Program-made: the position numbers and the translations under genes
Shown: positions 1 through 5,337 of the stretch, piece after piece
How positions within the stretch are numbered: the stretch's first letter is position 1
How the letters are laid out: each line of letters begins with the position of its first letter
Notes under the pieces: generated by a model
Seen by the model: only the letters and a program-made list of their open reading frames with translations
What the model was told of the DNA's origin: nothing
Database searches by the model: none
Assembly: GCA_943333015.1 (NCBI GenBank)
Contig: CALQRR010000149.1
Location: forward strand, 1 to 5,337
Direction: 5' to 3'
DNA from: Chitinophaga pinensis
GTDB lineage: Bacteria; Bacteroidota; Bacteroidia; M30B66
DNA: 5,337 nucleotides

Positions 1-723
1 TACAGCGATACGCAGGTTTTGCGTGATGCATCCGGAACGGTGAGTCATCTGGAATTGGATGATGCTAAAACTTGGTTGTATGTGGTGGATAATGGGCATC
101 AACGCGTGTTCAGAATGAACATCACCACGGGCGTATTTTCAGCGGCATTGCCTGCCTACGGTCCACATGAGATCATGGCCGAATACCTGACTAAGACGGG
201 CTATGTGTGGGAAAATGTGGTCAGCTCCGGTTTGCAAGATCCTGCGGGAATTGCCCTTTCCGGAAACCGCATGGTCATTACTGATCATCATACAAACGAA
301 ATCATTTTGTACGACATCAGCAGTGTGCCAGCCACCGAATTGCGTCGGATTGCTACCGATGGTCAAGGGCTTATGGGGATCACCATCGGTCCCGACGGGT
401 TGTTGTATTACGTTGAAAATACGGGAAATAAAGTCGTTCGGTTGAATCCCGATGAGACACCGCTTTCACTCGGAATGCATGAAAATTCGGATCTCCAAAT
501 CTTCCCGAATCCATCGAACGGGCTGCTCGGTATTTCTTCTGCCGGAGGCGATAAAAAATTGCACCTAGAAGTACTCTCGGCCAACGGCCAGCGCATCATT
601 CATTTTCAAACAGAGAGCGGTAAGATTTTCGATACCGGATTACCTGCTGGTTTTTATATTTTAAGGATGTTGGATGAACAAGGGAATGAACTCAAACGTT
701 GCCCTTGGGTGATTGCACAGTGA
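1..723 (+). CDS. NHL-type beta-propeller protein with T9SS type A C-terminal sorting domain (3' part)
   Basis: The frame is open from base 1, so this is the last 240 codons of a longer gene whose signal peptide lies outside the window. Codons about 25-152 hold propeller-like blades. Each has a hydrophobic strand followed by a D/E-N/H-G/T-N/H turn: LYVVDNGHQRVFRM, then MVITDHHTNEIILYDI, then LLYYVENTGNKVVRLNP. Each blade is preceded by a GIA/GIT-type strand (DPAGIALSGN, MGITIGPDG), the usual NHL/SMP-30 pattern. Codons about 165-240 form a T9SS type A sorting domain. It begins LQIFPNPSNG, continues LEVLSANGQRI and LPAGFYILRM, and ends in WVIAQ, so the mature protein should be exported through the outer membrane and released or anchored on the surface. 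The ligand or substrate cannot be read from the sequence. The next gene begins 50 bp downstream on the same strand, so co-transcription with the copper-related genes is plausible but unproven. Confidence is high for fold class and export route, low for function. Confidence 0.85.
   Translation, partial: YSDTQVLRDASGTVSHLELDDAKTWLYVVDNGHQRVFRMNITTGVFSAALPAYGPHEIMAEYLTKTGYVWENVVSSGLQDPAGIALSGNRMVITDHHTNEIILYDISSVPATELRRIATDGQGLMGITIGPDGLLYYVENTGNKVVRLNPDETPLSLGMHENSDLQIFPNPSNGLLGISSAGGDKKLHLEVLSANGQRIIHFQTESGKIFDTGLPAGFYILRMLDEQGNELKRCPWVIAQ
493..720 (+). other. T9SS type A C-terminal sorting domain (Por secretion tail)
   Basis: This is the coding segment for the last 76 residues of the propeller protein. 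It shows the three expected blocks of the family. The first is the FPNPSNG start. The second is a central strand with the S-x-NGQ turn (EVLSANGQRI). The third is the LPAGFYILRM strand, followed by a short final strand ending WVIAQ. In this family the tail is recognised by the T9SS and usually removed by the PorU sortase. The final strand carries Cys-Pro before the usual hydrophobic end, a minor deviation. Confidence 0.9.
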
Positions 724-748
724 GCGTAATCCGGATTCCATCTTTAAT

Positions 749-756
749 TAATTTTG
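749..756 (+). promoter_or_regulatory. Candidate Bacteroidota -7 element ahead of the MbnP-family gene
   Basis: TAATTTTG matches the Bacteroidota -7 consensus TAnnTTTG exactly and lies 17 bp before the ATG at 774. I see no TTG at the usual -33 distance, and the region is AT-rich, so a chance match is possible. If real, it would give the mbnP-like/mbnH-like/HMA genes their own start in addition to read-through from the propeller gene. The last bases of the element also fall in a small inverted repeat (753-765). Confidence 0.4.
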
Positions 757-765
757 AATTTCAAA
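753..765. repeat. Short inverted repeat TTTGA-ATT-TCAAA
   Basis: This is a perfect 5-bp palindromic pair with a 3-bp spacer, in the 50-bp gap before the MbnP-family gene. It overlaps the last four bases of the candidate -7 element. Its placement would suit a small operator, but a 5-bp arm in AT-rich DNA is weak evidence. Confidence 0.3.
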
Positions 766-773
766 TCGATAGC

Positions 774-1532
774 ATGTTTCGTAAAACCCTTCCTGTTTTT
801 TTTCTGGTGCTGACCCTATGGAGCAGTTGTAAAAAAGAGGAAACGCCCGATCATAATCATGATCCCATTAGTACATCGGGTACTGCTGCTATTCATGTAG
901 AAAATGTTGTTGGCACAGAAGCCCTTCAGCTAGGTGTTATGCAGTATAAAAATGCGTCTGCCGATTCCTTTCAGGTGGATCTGCTAAAGTATTATATCAG
1001 CAATTTCGAATGGATTCGGGATGATGGAACTTCTTATAAATCGCTTAATTATCAATTGATTAACGCTTCCAATGTTTCGAGCCTTGATTTTCAACTTGAT
1101 CAAATCCCGAACGGCACCTATACCGGGCTAAAGTTTTATTTGGGAGTGGATTCATTGAGCAATCATACACTTACCAACAGTGCTGCACTGGATGCATCTT
1201 CAGGCATGATCTGGAATTGGAATACCGGCTATATTTTCTTCAAGCATGAAGGGAAGTATGTCGATTCAACGGGTGTACATCAACCCTTGCTTTTCCATTT
1301 CGGAACCGATCGCGCACTGGCCGAAGTCACGCTTCCGCTCAACAATCTGGTGTTTAATTCGAACAGCCGGAATGTGGTGTTAAAACTTGATTTGGCTCCG
1401 TTATACGGATCTCCCAATGCTATCGATTTCAACATTTGGCATAACAATCAATCGCTTACCACCCAGGAGTTCCCTTGGTTGGATGCAATGAAACAAAATT
1501 TCTCATCAAGCTTTTCCGTCAGCATTCCATGA
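774..1532 (+). CDS. mbnP-like: MbnP-family copper-associated lipoprotein
   Basis: This 252-residue envelope protein belongs to the MbnP family. In methanotrophs the partner MbnH converts a Trp of MbnP to kynurenine, generating a copper-binding protein. The first 19 residues form a lipoprotein signal (Phe/Leu/Val-rich core, then WSSC with acceptor Cys19), followed by KKEE and a His-containing DHNHD stretch (residues 26-30). The family's core motif is clear at residues 144-160: M-x-W-N-W-N-x-G-Y, then FFKHEG. Later come LLFHFGTD (172-179) and LKLDLAPLY (203-211). Trp residues of the mature protein are W80, W147, W149, W222 and W235. The ATG at 774 is preferred over one at 699 because only it puts the signal peptide at the N-terminus, and the 699 start would overlap the upstream gene. 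The stop overlaps the next ATG (ATGA at 1529-1532), which suggests translational coupling with the diheme gene. Family assignment is confident; copper binding in this organism is inferred. Confidence 0.9.
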   Translation: MFRKTLPVFFLVLTLWSSCKKEETPDHNHDPISTSGTAAIHVENVVGTEALQLGVMQYKNASADSFQVDLLKYYISNFEWIRDDGTSYKSLNYQLINASNVSSLDFQLDQIPNGTYTGLKFYLGVDSLSNHTLTNSAALDASSGMIWNWNTGYIFFKHEGKYVDSTGVHQPLLFHFGTDRALAEVTLPLNNLVFNSNSRNVVLKLDLAPLYGSPNAIDFNIWHNNQSLTTQEFPWLDAMKQNFSSSFSVSIP

Positions 1533-2599
1533 GCATTCAGGTCACATTTACCTTGCGTTTGTTGGGTTTCATTGGGGTTTTCCTGATGTTATTTCAAGGG
1601 TGTGCCAAGGATGAACAAATCGTTTCCACTCAAATATCCGGCCCCACACCTTACACGCTGGTAATTCCTCCAGGGCTTCCTGCCATGGTAATTCCTGCCA
1701 ACAATCCAATGACTGTGGAAGGTGTTGCATTGGGGAAGAAATTGTTTTTCGATCCCATCCTTTCTGGCGATAATTCCATTTCCTGCGGAACGTGTCATTT
1801 GCAGCAGTTTGGCTTTACCGACAGTCTACGCCAATTCAGTACCGGGATCGATCAGATTGCTGGAAACCGCAATTCGATGCCCATTATGAATTTGGGTTGG
1901 GAGCGTAATTTCTTCTGGGACGGCGGCGCTTCCAACCTCGAATCGCAGGTTATCGGACCAATTGAAAACCCGATTGAGATGCACGAAACGTTGTCCAATG
2001 CCATCGCAGAGCTCAATGCGCATCCCGAATATCCGCAACTTTTCGAAAAAGCATTTGGTTCTTCTACTATCATAACCTCCAATTTGATAAAAGCCATTGC
2101 CCAGTTTGAGCGCACGTTGATTTCCGGAAATTCGCGGTATGATAAACATGCACAGCATGCACTTTCGCTTACCGATCAGGAAATACGGGGCATGAATGTT
2201 TTTACCGATTTCGACAAAGGCGACTGCGCACATTGTCATGTTTTAGGCAGCACGTTTACCGATCATGAATTCCGGAACAACGGCCTGGATGTGGTATCGG
2301 AAGATCTTGGCAGAGGGCGGATTACACTCAATCCATCCGATAACGGAAAATTCAAGACACCAGGATTGCGAAATATTGCTGTAACCGGACCGTACATGCA
2401 TGACGGACGTTTCGCAACGTTGGAACAGGTGATTGAGCATTACAACAATGGCATTCAGCCGCATCCCAATCTCGATCCACGACTTGCTGAAATGCCGGCC
2501 GGACGCATGTCAGCGCAGGATGTAGAAGACATTATTGCCTTTTTGCATACCCTTACCGACACCGAGTTTTTAACCAACCCAGCCTTCCAAAAACCATGA
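1529..2599 (+). CDS. mbnH-like: Diheme MauG/cytochrome c peroxidase-family lipoprotein (MbnH-like)
   Basis: This 356-residue protein has a lipoprotein signal (hydrophobic residues 9-22, LFQGC with Cys25). It carries two c-type heme sites, CGTCH at 86-90 and CAHCH at 233-237, as in bacterial diheme peroxidases and MauG. Between them lie FFWDGG (W130), Q140, P144 and NPIEM (E150). Their spacing equals that of MauG W93, Q103, P107 and E113, the inter-heme Trp and active-site residues. Near the end are KTPGLRNIAVTGPYMHDGRF (275-295) and VIEHYNNG. Tyr305 in the latter aligns with the Met of classical peroxidases and the heme-ligand Tyr of MauG, so a MauG/MbnH-type enzyme is favoured over a simple H2O2 scavenger. 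The position directly after an MbnP gene supports a role in oxidising Trp of that partner. It overlaps both neighbours by ATGA. The start at 1529 is chosen because the signal peptide begins there; a start at 1475 would lie inside mbnP. Annotators often call this family cytochrome c peroxidase. Confidence 0.93.
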   Translation: MSIQVTFTLRLLGFIGVFLMLFQGCAKDEQIVSTQISGPTPYTLVIPPGLPAMVIPANNPMTVEGVALGKKLFFDPILSGDNSISCGTCHLQQFGFTDSLRQFSTGIDQIAGNRNSMPIMNLGWERNFFWDGGASNLESQVIGPIENPIEMHETLSNAIAELNAHPEYPQLFEKAFGSSTIITSNLIKAIAQFERTLISGNSRYDKHAQHALSLTDQEIRGMNVFTDFDKGDCAHCHVLGSTFTDHEFRNNGLDVVSEDLGRGRITLNPSDNGKFKTPGLRNIAVTGPYMHDGRFATLEQVIEHYNNGIQPHPNLDPRLAEMPAGRMSAQDVEDIIAFLHTLTDTEFLTNPAFQKP

Positions 2600-2940
2600 A
2601 ACTAACGTTCTTCCTTCTCACAGCAGCGCTGGCTTTTTTTGCTGCGTGTTCAGGCGTTTCCACTCCGCCATCGGCTAAAACAGCTGAATTTAAAGTATGG
2701 GGAAATTGTGGCATGTGTAAAAAGACCATCGAAGGTTCCCTGAAAGAGAATACAGGCATTCTCAAAGCCGACTGGGATACTAAAACGAAGCAGATGACCG
2801 TGAGCTTTGATACATTGAAGACATCGCTGTCTGATATTCAGTTAAGCATTGCAAAAGCAGGTTACGACAATGTTGCCTTTGTAGGTGATTCTGCCGCGTA
2901 TGCCGGTTTGCACGAATGCTGCCAGTACACCCGAAAATAA
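2596..2940 (+). CDS. Heavy-metal-associated (HMA) domain lipoprotein
   Basis: This 114-residue lipoprotein has a signal at residues 1-18 (MKLTFFLL... FAAC, acceptor Cys18) and a Ser/Pro-rich linker. An HMA ferredoxin-like fold covers about residues 30-97. The metal loop is GNCGMCKKTIE (Cys38 and Cys41), the CxxC that binds Cu(I) or similar soft metals in copper chaperones. The second half has the usual D-T-K-T strand, then SDIQLSIAKAGYDN. The C-terminal tail YAGLHECCQY (103-111) adds His106, Cys108 and Cys109, a possible second thiol site. I recall similar tails on related Bacteroidota HMA proteins. The ATG overlaps the stop of the diheme gene (ATGA at 2596-2599), so the protein is probably made together with it. 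A likely role is delivering metal to, or accepting it from, the MbnP-like partner; this is inferred. The metal itself cannot be read from sequence. Confidence 0.9.
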   Translation: MKLTFFLLTAALAFFAACSGVSTPPSAKTAEFKVWGNCGMCKKTIEGSLKENTGILKADWDTKTKQMTVSFDTLKTSLSDIQLSIAKAGYDNVAFVGDSAAYAGLHECCQYTRK

Positions 2941-2964
2941 CCGTTTCTGTTTCTATAGGTTATT
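2936..2964. terminator. Candidate shared bidirectional terminator between convergent genes
   Basis: AATAACC (2936-2942) and GGTTATT (2958-2964) form a perfect 7-bp inverted repeat around a 15-base loop. Each arm contains the TAA stop of one of the two convergent genes. On the - strand the second arm runs into TTTT, the nearest thing to a U-tract; the + strand lacks one. The stem has only two G-C pairs, so terminator strength would be modest. Confidence 0.4.
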
Positions 2965-4609
2965 CTGCCCAGTTGCTTGTAAAGCGGAATGTACTGCCGT
3001 CGAAGAGACCTTTGTCGCTCAGTTTCAGCTGCGGAATCACGAGCAGTGCCATGAACGAAAGTGTCATAAACGGAGCACGTAGCGGACTGCCAAGTTTTTC
3101 TTTTACAAACGCATCCAGATGGATGTACCTTCTGGCCACTTCCCAACCATCGTCGTTGCTCATCAATCCGGCAACCGGTAGAGCGAGCACATGTTCTTCG
3201 TCCTGATCAAGCGCGCACAAACCACCCTGACTGATCATGAGCAGGTTGATGGCGCGAACAATTTCCTCATCTGAACAACCGGCTGCAATGATGTTATGGC
3301 TGTCGTGAGAAACTGTTGAAGCGATGGCACCTTTTTTCAATCCTAGATTTTTGATGAAAGAAACGGCTGGAGGAGCATCGTGGTAACGGTTTACGACAAC
3401 AATTTTCAGAATATCCTGATCGGGCTGACTGACCACATTGGCTTCGGCATTGCAGCGGGCGGGCAGATGTAATTCACGGGTGATGAGTTGCCCTTCGAGT
3501 GCTTCGATGACACGCAAATGCCCTTCCTGCGCCTGAAGGAAAATTTCATCCGTGCTGACCGTACGGCTATGGAAGCGGTTTTCGGGAACTTCCTGATGAT
3601 GGTGAATGTTTGTTTTTCCATGAGCAGCAACCTGCTCCCCTTGAATCCAGGTGCCGAGAATGTTGAAGTTTTCGATGGAGTCAATTTCAATGAAATCCGC
3701 AGCATCGCCCAATTGCAACATGCCCACAGGTAAATTGTAGTGCTGTTTTACATTCCACGAAGCTGCACGAAGCACATCAAATAAGTTATATCCAAGTGCT
3801 AGCGCGCGTTTTACCTGAACGTTGATATGTCCTTCGAGCAGGTTATCGGGATGTTTGTCATCGCTGCAGAGCATGACGTTTTCGGGGTGACTTCCAAGAA
3901 GCGTGTGTAAGGCGTCGAAATTGCGGGCAGCGCTGCCTTCGCGGATCTGGATGAACATGCCCGCTTTGATTTTATCGAGCGCTTCCTCGAGCGTGAAACA
4001 TTCATGATCGGTCGTAATACCGGCAGATGCATAGCGCATGGCTTCTTCTCCACGTAATCCAGGAGCATGCCCATCGACTGGTTTTCCGCACCGTTTCGCT
4101 GCAGCAATCTTGGCCAGCATATCGGGATCCCCGTTGAGCACACCTGGATAATTCATTACTTCCGCTAGGTACCATATATCCGGACGTTTGAGCAAGTATT
4201 CTACCCCCTCCGGGCCGATCGTGTCACCGGCTGTTTCAAAAACCGTTGCAGGAACGCAGGAAGGAGCACCGAAGAAAAAGTGAAACGGCACTTTAGCCGC
4301 ATTTCGCAGCATATATTCTACCCCAAATACCCCGAGCACATTGGCGATCTCATGCGGGTCGGAAATGGTACCCACCGTGCCATGTACCACTGCCATCCGC
4401 GCAAATTCTGATGGAATAAGCAGACTGCTTTCCACATGCACGTGTGCATCAATAAATCCGGGGAGTAAAAACGTAGTACACGCCTCATCCGTTGCCGGAG
4501 TAATACGCGTGATGATGCCATTTTCAATTTCAAGGGTTTGAGGCAGTATGGTCTGTTTTAACAGATCAATGCACTGGGCTGTGATACGGAATGTATTGGT
4601 AGTGGCCAT
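2960..4609 (-). CDS. ade: Adenine deaminase
   Basis: This is a complete 549-residue cytoplasmic amidohydrolase that converts adenine to hypoxanthine and ammonia (EC 3.5.4.2), feeding purine salvage. An N-terminal beta-sandwich part leads to the metal motif PGFIDAHVHVESS (50-62; His57, His59). Then come TISDPHEIANV (81-91) and LAEVMNYPGV (148-157, with Glu150). Further ligand-type motifs are DGHAPGL (His181), TDHE (His202) and CSDDKHPDNL (Asp250, Asp251). The adenine-deaminase C-terminal domain, absent from most other amidohydrolases, is present with VSHDSHNI (433-440) and a GGLC segment (462-465). Length and motif order fit the family throughout, with no truncation or frameshift. The ATG at 4609 is the first codon of a normal N-terminus. 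There is no clear Shine-Dalgarno. The gene is convergent with the HMA gene, 19 bp between coding ends, and divergent from the surface-protein gene. It is likely its own transcription unit. Confidence 0.97.
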   Translation of the reverse strand: MATTNTFRITAQCIDLLKQTILPQTLEIENGIITRITPATDEACTTFLLPGFIDAHVHVESSLLIPSEFARMAVVHGTVGTISDPHEIANVLGVFGVEYMLRNAAKVPFHFFFGAPSCVPATVFETAGDTIGPEGVEYLLKRPDIWYLAEVMNYPGVLNGDPDMLAKIAAAKRCGKPVDGHAPGLRGEEAMRYASAGITTDHECFTLEEALDKIKAGMFIQIREGSAARNFDALHTLLGSHPENVMLCSDDKHPDNLLEGHINVQVKRALALGYNLFDVLRAASWNVKQHYNLPVGMLQLGDAADFIEIDSIENFNILGTWIQGEQVAAHGKTNIHHHQEVPENRFHSRTVSTDEIFLQAQEGHLRVIEALEGQLITRELHLPARCNAEANVVSQPDQDILKIVVVNRYHDAPPAVSFIKNLGLKKGAIASTVSHDSHNIIAAGCSDEEIVRAINLLMISQGGLCALDQDEEHVLALPVAGLMSNDDGWEVARRYIHLDAFVKEKLGSPLRAPFMTLSFMALLVIPQLKLSDKGLFDGSTFRFTSNWAE

Positions 4610-4757
4610 TTGCCAAACCTACTATCTTCAGAGCAATTCCCCTGCATTGCGGTTCAATCATTTTCAATTTGAACTTTTTTATGGTTGATAACGAGGTGGT
4701 TGTTTCTACATCAGAACTTTTTTTCTTTTACCTTGCATAAGATTCTTTTTCTAACGA
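4610..4757. other. Divergent intergenic region between ade and the surface-protein gene
   Basis: This is a 148-bp non-coding AT-rich stretch that must hold the promoters for both flanking genes. On the + strand TACCTTGC (4729-4736) resembles a -7 element (TAnnTTTG) with one T missing, 21 bp before the first candidate ATG at 4758. On the + strand GTTCAA (4652-4657) pairs with TTGAAC (4669-4674) and is followed by TTTTTT. No tRNA or riboswitch-like structure is evident. Confidence 0.7.
4614..4621 (-). promoter_or_regulatory. Candidate -7 element immediately before adenine deaminase
   Basis: Read on the - strand, TAGGTTTG fits TAnnTTTG exactly and ends 4 bases before the ATG. Transcription would then start at or next to the start codon, giving a leaderless or nearly leaderless mRNA. 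No TTG lies at the usual -33 spacing, so the site may be a chance match. Confidence 0.3.
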
Positions 4758-5337
4758 ATGCCTATGCTACACATGTCTACTTTCTACAATCGAGTTGTGT
4801 TTTTATTGATGCTCATAGCTTTTTCATCTGCTTGGGAATCAACAATTCATGCACAAACAAGTATTTCCGTTCAGGTGGTTGATTCCAATTTGGTTTCCTG
4901 TCAGAACGATGGTTTTGCATCGCTGAATATCAGTGGTGGTGTTGGTCCGTATACGGCCTATTGGCTTCGCTATAACGATGGAATTAATCCTCCAGGCCCT
5001 TCTGGAAGTTTACAAATAGACACCGTTGCCATTGGCACAAGCGCCACAGGATTGGCACCGGGCTATTATCAAATTCATGTATATGATTCATCAACGCCCA
5101 CTCAACTCATGGGCTATTCTGGTGTATTCATTCAAGGGGCGTTTCAGATTTCTCAGAACATCACACCTGCCACGTGCAGCAATGCGGATGGAATTATCCG
5201 TTTGACAGCAATTAATACTGTTGGACCATATGATTTCGAATGGAGTACCGGTGTTCAACATTTAGGATTGGCTAGCGGAGTGGATTCGGTGTCTCAAGTT
5301 GCTGCCGGCACCTATTCGTGCATCGTGACAAACGGAA
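4758..5337 (+). CDS. Secreted SprB/PKD-like repeat surface protein (5' part)
   Basis: The frame is open for 193 codons and runs off the right edge. An in-frame TAA at 4752-4754 limits the start to ATG 4758, 4764 or 4773; the last gives the most typical signal peptide (MSTFYNRVVFLLMLIAF), ending near IHAQ. Two repeats of a SprB-like/PKD-like type follow. Repeat 1 has SCQNDGFASL (47-56), GGVGPYTAYW (60-69) and LAPGYYQIHVYD (99-110). Repeat 2 has CSNADGIIRL (140-149), VGPYDFEWSTG (155-165) and VAAGTYSCIVTNG (181-193). In Bacteroidota such repeats occur in long T9SS-exported proteins with a gliding-motility-associated or type A/B sorting tail. The tail and the full repeat number are outside the window. 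Adhesion or surface structure is the likely role; gliding itself is not shown. Confidence 0.8.
   Translation, partial: MPMLHMSTFYNRVVFLLMLIAFSSAWESTIHAQTSISVQVVDSNLVSCQNDGFASLNISGGVGPYTAYWLRYNDGINPPGPSGSLQIDTVAIGTSATGLAPGYYQIHVYDSSTPTQLMGYSGVFIQGAFQISQNITPATCSNADGIIRLTAINTVGPYDFEWSTGVQHLGLASGVDSVSQVAAGTYSCIVTNG

Noticed and set aside
699..773. N-terminal extension of the MbnP-family protein from an ATG at 699
   Set aside because: It would overlap the propeller gene and bury the lipoprotein signal peptide; the ATG at 774 gives a proper signal with Cys19.
1475..1528. Earlier ATG for the diheme protein
   Set aside because: It lies inside the MbnP-family gene and adds a Cys-containing stretch before the signal peptide; the ATGA start at 1529 fits the signal and mirrors the next junction.
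1529..2599. Reading the diheme protein as part of methanol/methylamine oxidation (true MauG)
   Set aside because: No methylamine dehydrogenase genes are nearby, and the adjacent gene is MbnP-like, which points to an MbnH-type role instead.
3488..3733. Open + strand frame of 81 codons inside the adenine deaminase gene, and similar frames on both strands
   Set aside because: No recognisable domain, no signal, and they lie antisense or out of frame within a clearly conserved gene.
4652..4680. Hairpin GTTCAA/TTGAAC followed by six T on the + strand, resembling a terminator
   Set aside because: There is no + strand gene upstream to terminate, the stem is only 6 bp and AT-rich, and the loop is 11 bases; only a structural coincidence can be claimed.
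4685..4882. 65-codon + strand frame spanning the intergenic region and the start of the surface-protein gene
   Set aside because: It is out of frame with the SprB-like protein, whose signal peptide and repeats identify the true frame; the translation is Phe/Ser-rich without a domain.

Overview
The window looks like chromosomal DNA of a member of the Bacteroidota, most likely the Flavobacteriia/Sphingobacteriia side. Four things point there: a type IX secretion (T9SS) C-terminal sorting domain on the first protein; three consecutive lipoproteins with short Bacteroidota-style signal peptides; a surface protein with SprB/PKD-like repeats at the right edge; and an absence of clear Shine-Dalgarno sequences, with TAnnTTTG-like -7 elements instead. 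No RNA gene, insertion sequence, CRISPR array or integrase is visible.

Left block (1-2940, all + strand): a four-gene run that looks like one copper/redox cassette. First comes the 3' part of a secreted NHL-type beta-propeller with a T9SS tail. After a 50-bp gap comes an MbnP-family lipoprotein. This overlaps by ATGA a diheme MauG/cytochrome c peroxidase-family lipoprotein (MbnH-like). That gene in turn overlaps by ATGA a small heavy-metal-associated (HMA) domain lipoprotein. In methanotrophs MbnH oxidises a tryptophan of MbnP to kynurenine, creating a copper site. The pair here lies outside any visible methanobactin biosynthesis genes and is joined to an HMA protein with CxxC and HECC motifs. 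This suggests a methanobactin-independent copper-binding or copper-handling unit on the cell envelope; that is an inference.

Middle block (2960-4609, - strand): a complete adenine deaminase gene converging on the cassette. The 17 bp from stop codon to stop codon, plus the two stop codons themselves, sit within a 7-bp perfect inverted repeat that could act as a shared terminator.

Right block (4610-5337): a 148-bp divergent intergenic region, then the first 193 codons of a secreted protein with at least two SprB-like repeats, cut by the window edge. It is probably a large T9SS-exported cell-surface adhesin or gliding-type protein, and has no evident link to the copper cassette.
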